From NCBI GenBank assembly GCA_030849805.1, contig JASANZ010001804.1, positions 1 to 16,596 of the forward strand: a stretch of 16,596 nt of DNA, read 5' to 3'. Shown piece by piece: positions 16,501 to 16,596 of this stretch. Both the position numbers and the translations under genes were made by a program. The notes below the pieces were generated by a model. It searched no databases, was not told the origin of the DNA, and saw only the letters and a list, made by a program, of their open reading frames with translations. Each line of letters begins with the position of its first letter. Position 1 is the stretch's first letter. The stretch is from Sergeia podlipaevii. Taxonomy: Eukaryota > Euglenozoa > Kinetoplastea > Trypanosomatida > Trypanosomatidae.

Positions 16501-16596
16501 CCCAGAGTCCGCGGCGGCTCGAGTTGGTGTTGGACCAGCACATACCGTAGCGACCCAGTCCCATGGCACACATCGCCACGAAGATGATGGCGATGA
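13529..16596 (-). CDS. Membrane-anchored penicillin/AHL acylase-like hydrolase (S45), 5' partial
   Basis: The frame is open to the window edge. Residue 1 below is the GTG at 16577-16579, an internal Val; by the fragment copy about 92 residues are missing. A membrane segment (about 25-48) precedes GPVDIVRDSNGLVHIRA (73-89) and FAQGFAEAQDRLFQLEFHRM (97-116), hallmarks of the S45 alpha chain. After a Gly/Ala-rich spacer (about 341-385) comes HASNAWA (401-407). Ser403 (codon 15371-15373) is the expected self-cleavage site and nucleophile that starts the beta chain. SDPHL places His422 where AHL and cephalosporin acylases have His23 (PGA has Gln). GKNSNVAWG (462-470), AANQAPVP with Asn704 as oxyanion residue, YRGSRI (724-729) and GGNSGNPYSEYYDNMW (970-985) follow. 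Sequons at Asn232, 574, 665, 861 and 1005 and basic RR before the membrane segment suggest a lumenal or extracellular catalytic domain. The family hydrolyses amide bonds of acylated substrates; the natural substrate here is unknown. The stop is TAA at 13529-13531. Confidence 0.92.
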   Translation of the reverse strand, partial: IAIIFVAMCAMGLGRYGMCWSNTNSSRRGLWVCLLGIFPFIVFLLLLAMCILGFNYYTLSRQLPPLDKNYINVDGISGPVDIVRDSNGLVHIRANSRRDAFFAQGFAEAQDRLFQLEFHRMVAQGKLSTLIGTDGLSTDTSIRTLNVRDAAYSMCENTPQHIIEFFGAFADGVNLYLKRVSKRPVEFYYMSTKPMYFHDPKPFSAIDICLTARLFQWQMSSNLDKEGMRFSVWAGTNRTYSELEELTPDFSNQPNTIMSLDQLTELIKNAGDYSDPVANARRLKMSAMVESALYDQVLGPVRALAQKLLGLLARFQDAIDLLGYEQVLKQAIEEFHGIDGLLALLTGGGGGAGGSPFAARSAATAAPVTPITTDPIKAASAAVAGLVGAASLRLPDNEAFTYKFLHASNAWATRDATGKAMAASDPHLSLNLPSVWYYVHLSYSTEDHTQYDVAGVGLVGIPGVHIGKNSNVAWGITFAMADLEDIFVIPPSLLTGLPPKTYWYGGKQLVYTHRRERIKVKGQKDIVLEVDDTVFGPVISSMLGIPSGILDLALYALPLRKDDDGSAIALMSMTDPTINTTEKLMGQLLQLQAPGFSIPIADTAGNIAYVMTGKIPVRGAGHTGKYPTMAFDIPGMLLALQALVPSAGGTPPDFKNILKLLPAIFKSLSNWTTYVSATPGVADQSIPNVLNPHVHIPYDGTPAYIAAANQAPVPNGYPFAIGADYAWPYRGSRIQEMLADSESAGTLSSPQTHHDIQMDVRSNIWVKDIQPIVQGTLFASGVAGDKSAEQWRDRLLQWNEFTPIGSVEAAFFWRWMQRLAELPRDAIKAFGKQHWGVNNRYIYAMWNAPTRRMLMECASYIGQAWNGTNPTAVPTDACTNFFVKTFKEQASKTDFNEKWGKDLNRLSGVHEMLSTKKISQVFEREMDKAGDTSSVGVSDHTMDGNMPSTQASSMRQLYNLWDPVEHNYVHFAFPGGNSGNPYSEYYDNMWYLYEQELYVKVPVTAASWVNITVAHKQTLGA
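16526..16596 (-). repeat. 71-bp segment duplicated at 9372-9442 (full-gene copy)
   Basis: This is the coding sequence between the second and third membrane segments of the acylase. It matches 9372-9442 at 70 of 71 bases and is cut by the window end. Confidence 0.9.

Noticed and set aside
16577..16579. Start of the acylase at this codon
   Set aside because: It is a GTG, and the frame stays open to the window edge with residues identical to those of the fragment copy, so this is an internal Val and the gene is 5' partial.
1..16596. tRNA genes, CRISPR arrays, complete retroelements or antiviral-type systems
   Set aside because: No tRNA T-loop context, no regularly spaced repeats with unique spacers, and no reverse transcriptase, transposase or nuclease coding sequence was seen on either strand.

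Overview
The window looks like nuclear DNA from a kinetoplastid protist, most likely a trypanosomatid; I cannot name the genus. All real genes are long, intronless and on the minus strand, as expected of one polycistronic unit read from high to low coordinates. AT-rich, microsatellite-laden spacers separate them. The spacers contain minus-strand pyrimidine tracts followed by AG, the usual signature of spliced-leader acceptor sites. No bacterial-style operon signals, tRNA, rRNA, CRISPR array or complete mobile element was seen.

Layout in transcription order. (1) 16596-13529: the 5'-truncated bulk of a membrane-anchored penicillin/acyl-homoserine-lactone acylase-like hydrolase (family S45, N-terminal nucleophile fold). 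The nucleophile Ser, a His-type active site and an Asn oxyanion residue are all visible. (2) 13528-9702: a 3.8-kb gene-poor interval with homopolymers, TG/CA microsatellites, a 90-bp tandem repeat, G-tracts and a duplicated hairpin next to an undetermined base. (3) 9701-9348: a 117-codon ORF that is a 3'-truncated copy of the acylase gene's 5' end. It retains two membrane segments, matches the window's right edge at 70 of 71 bases, and has its own pyrimidine tract and acceptor. (4) 9347-8259: spacer. (5) 8258-3654: a 1534-residue divergent gamma-tubulin complex component (Spc97/Spc98 family). (6) 3653-2892: spacer with a clear acceptor. (7) 2891-399: an 830-residue SDS22-type leucine-rich repeat protein with a C-terminal coiled coil. 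(8) 398-1: 3' flank.

The genes do not form an obvious pathway, and in such genomes neighbours are usually functionally unrelated. The gamma-tubulin complex and LRR genes could both serve basal-body or flagellar biology, but this is only suggestive. The most interesting part is the acylase. It appears to be a eukaryotic, extracellular- or lumen-facing, self-cleaving amidase of a mainly prokaryotic family, fused to a multi-pass membrane anchor. A truncated downstream copy encodes part of that anchor alone.
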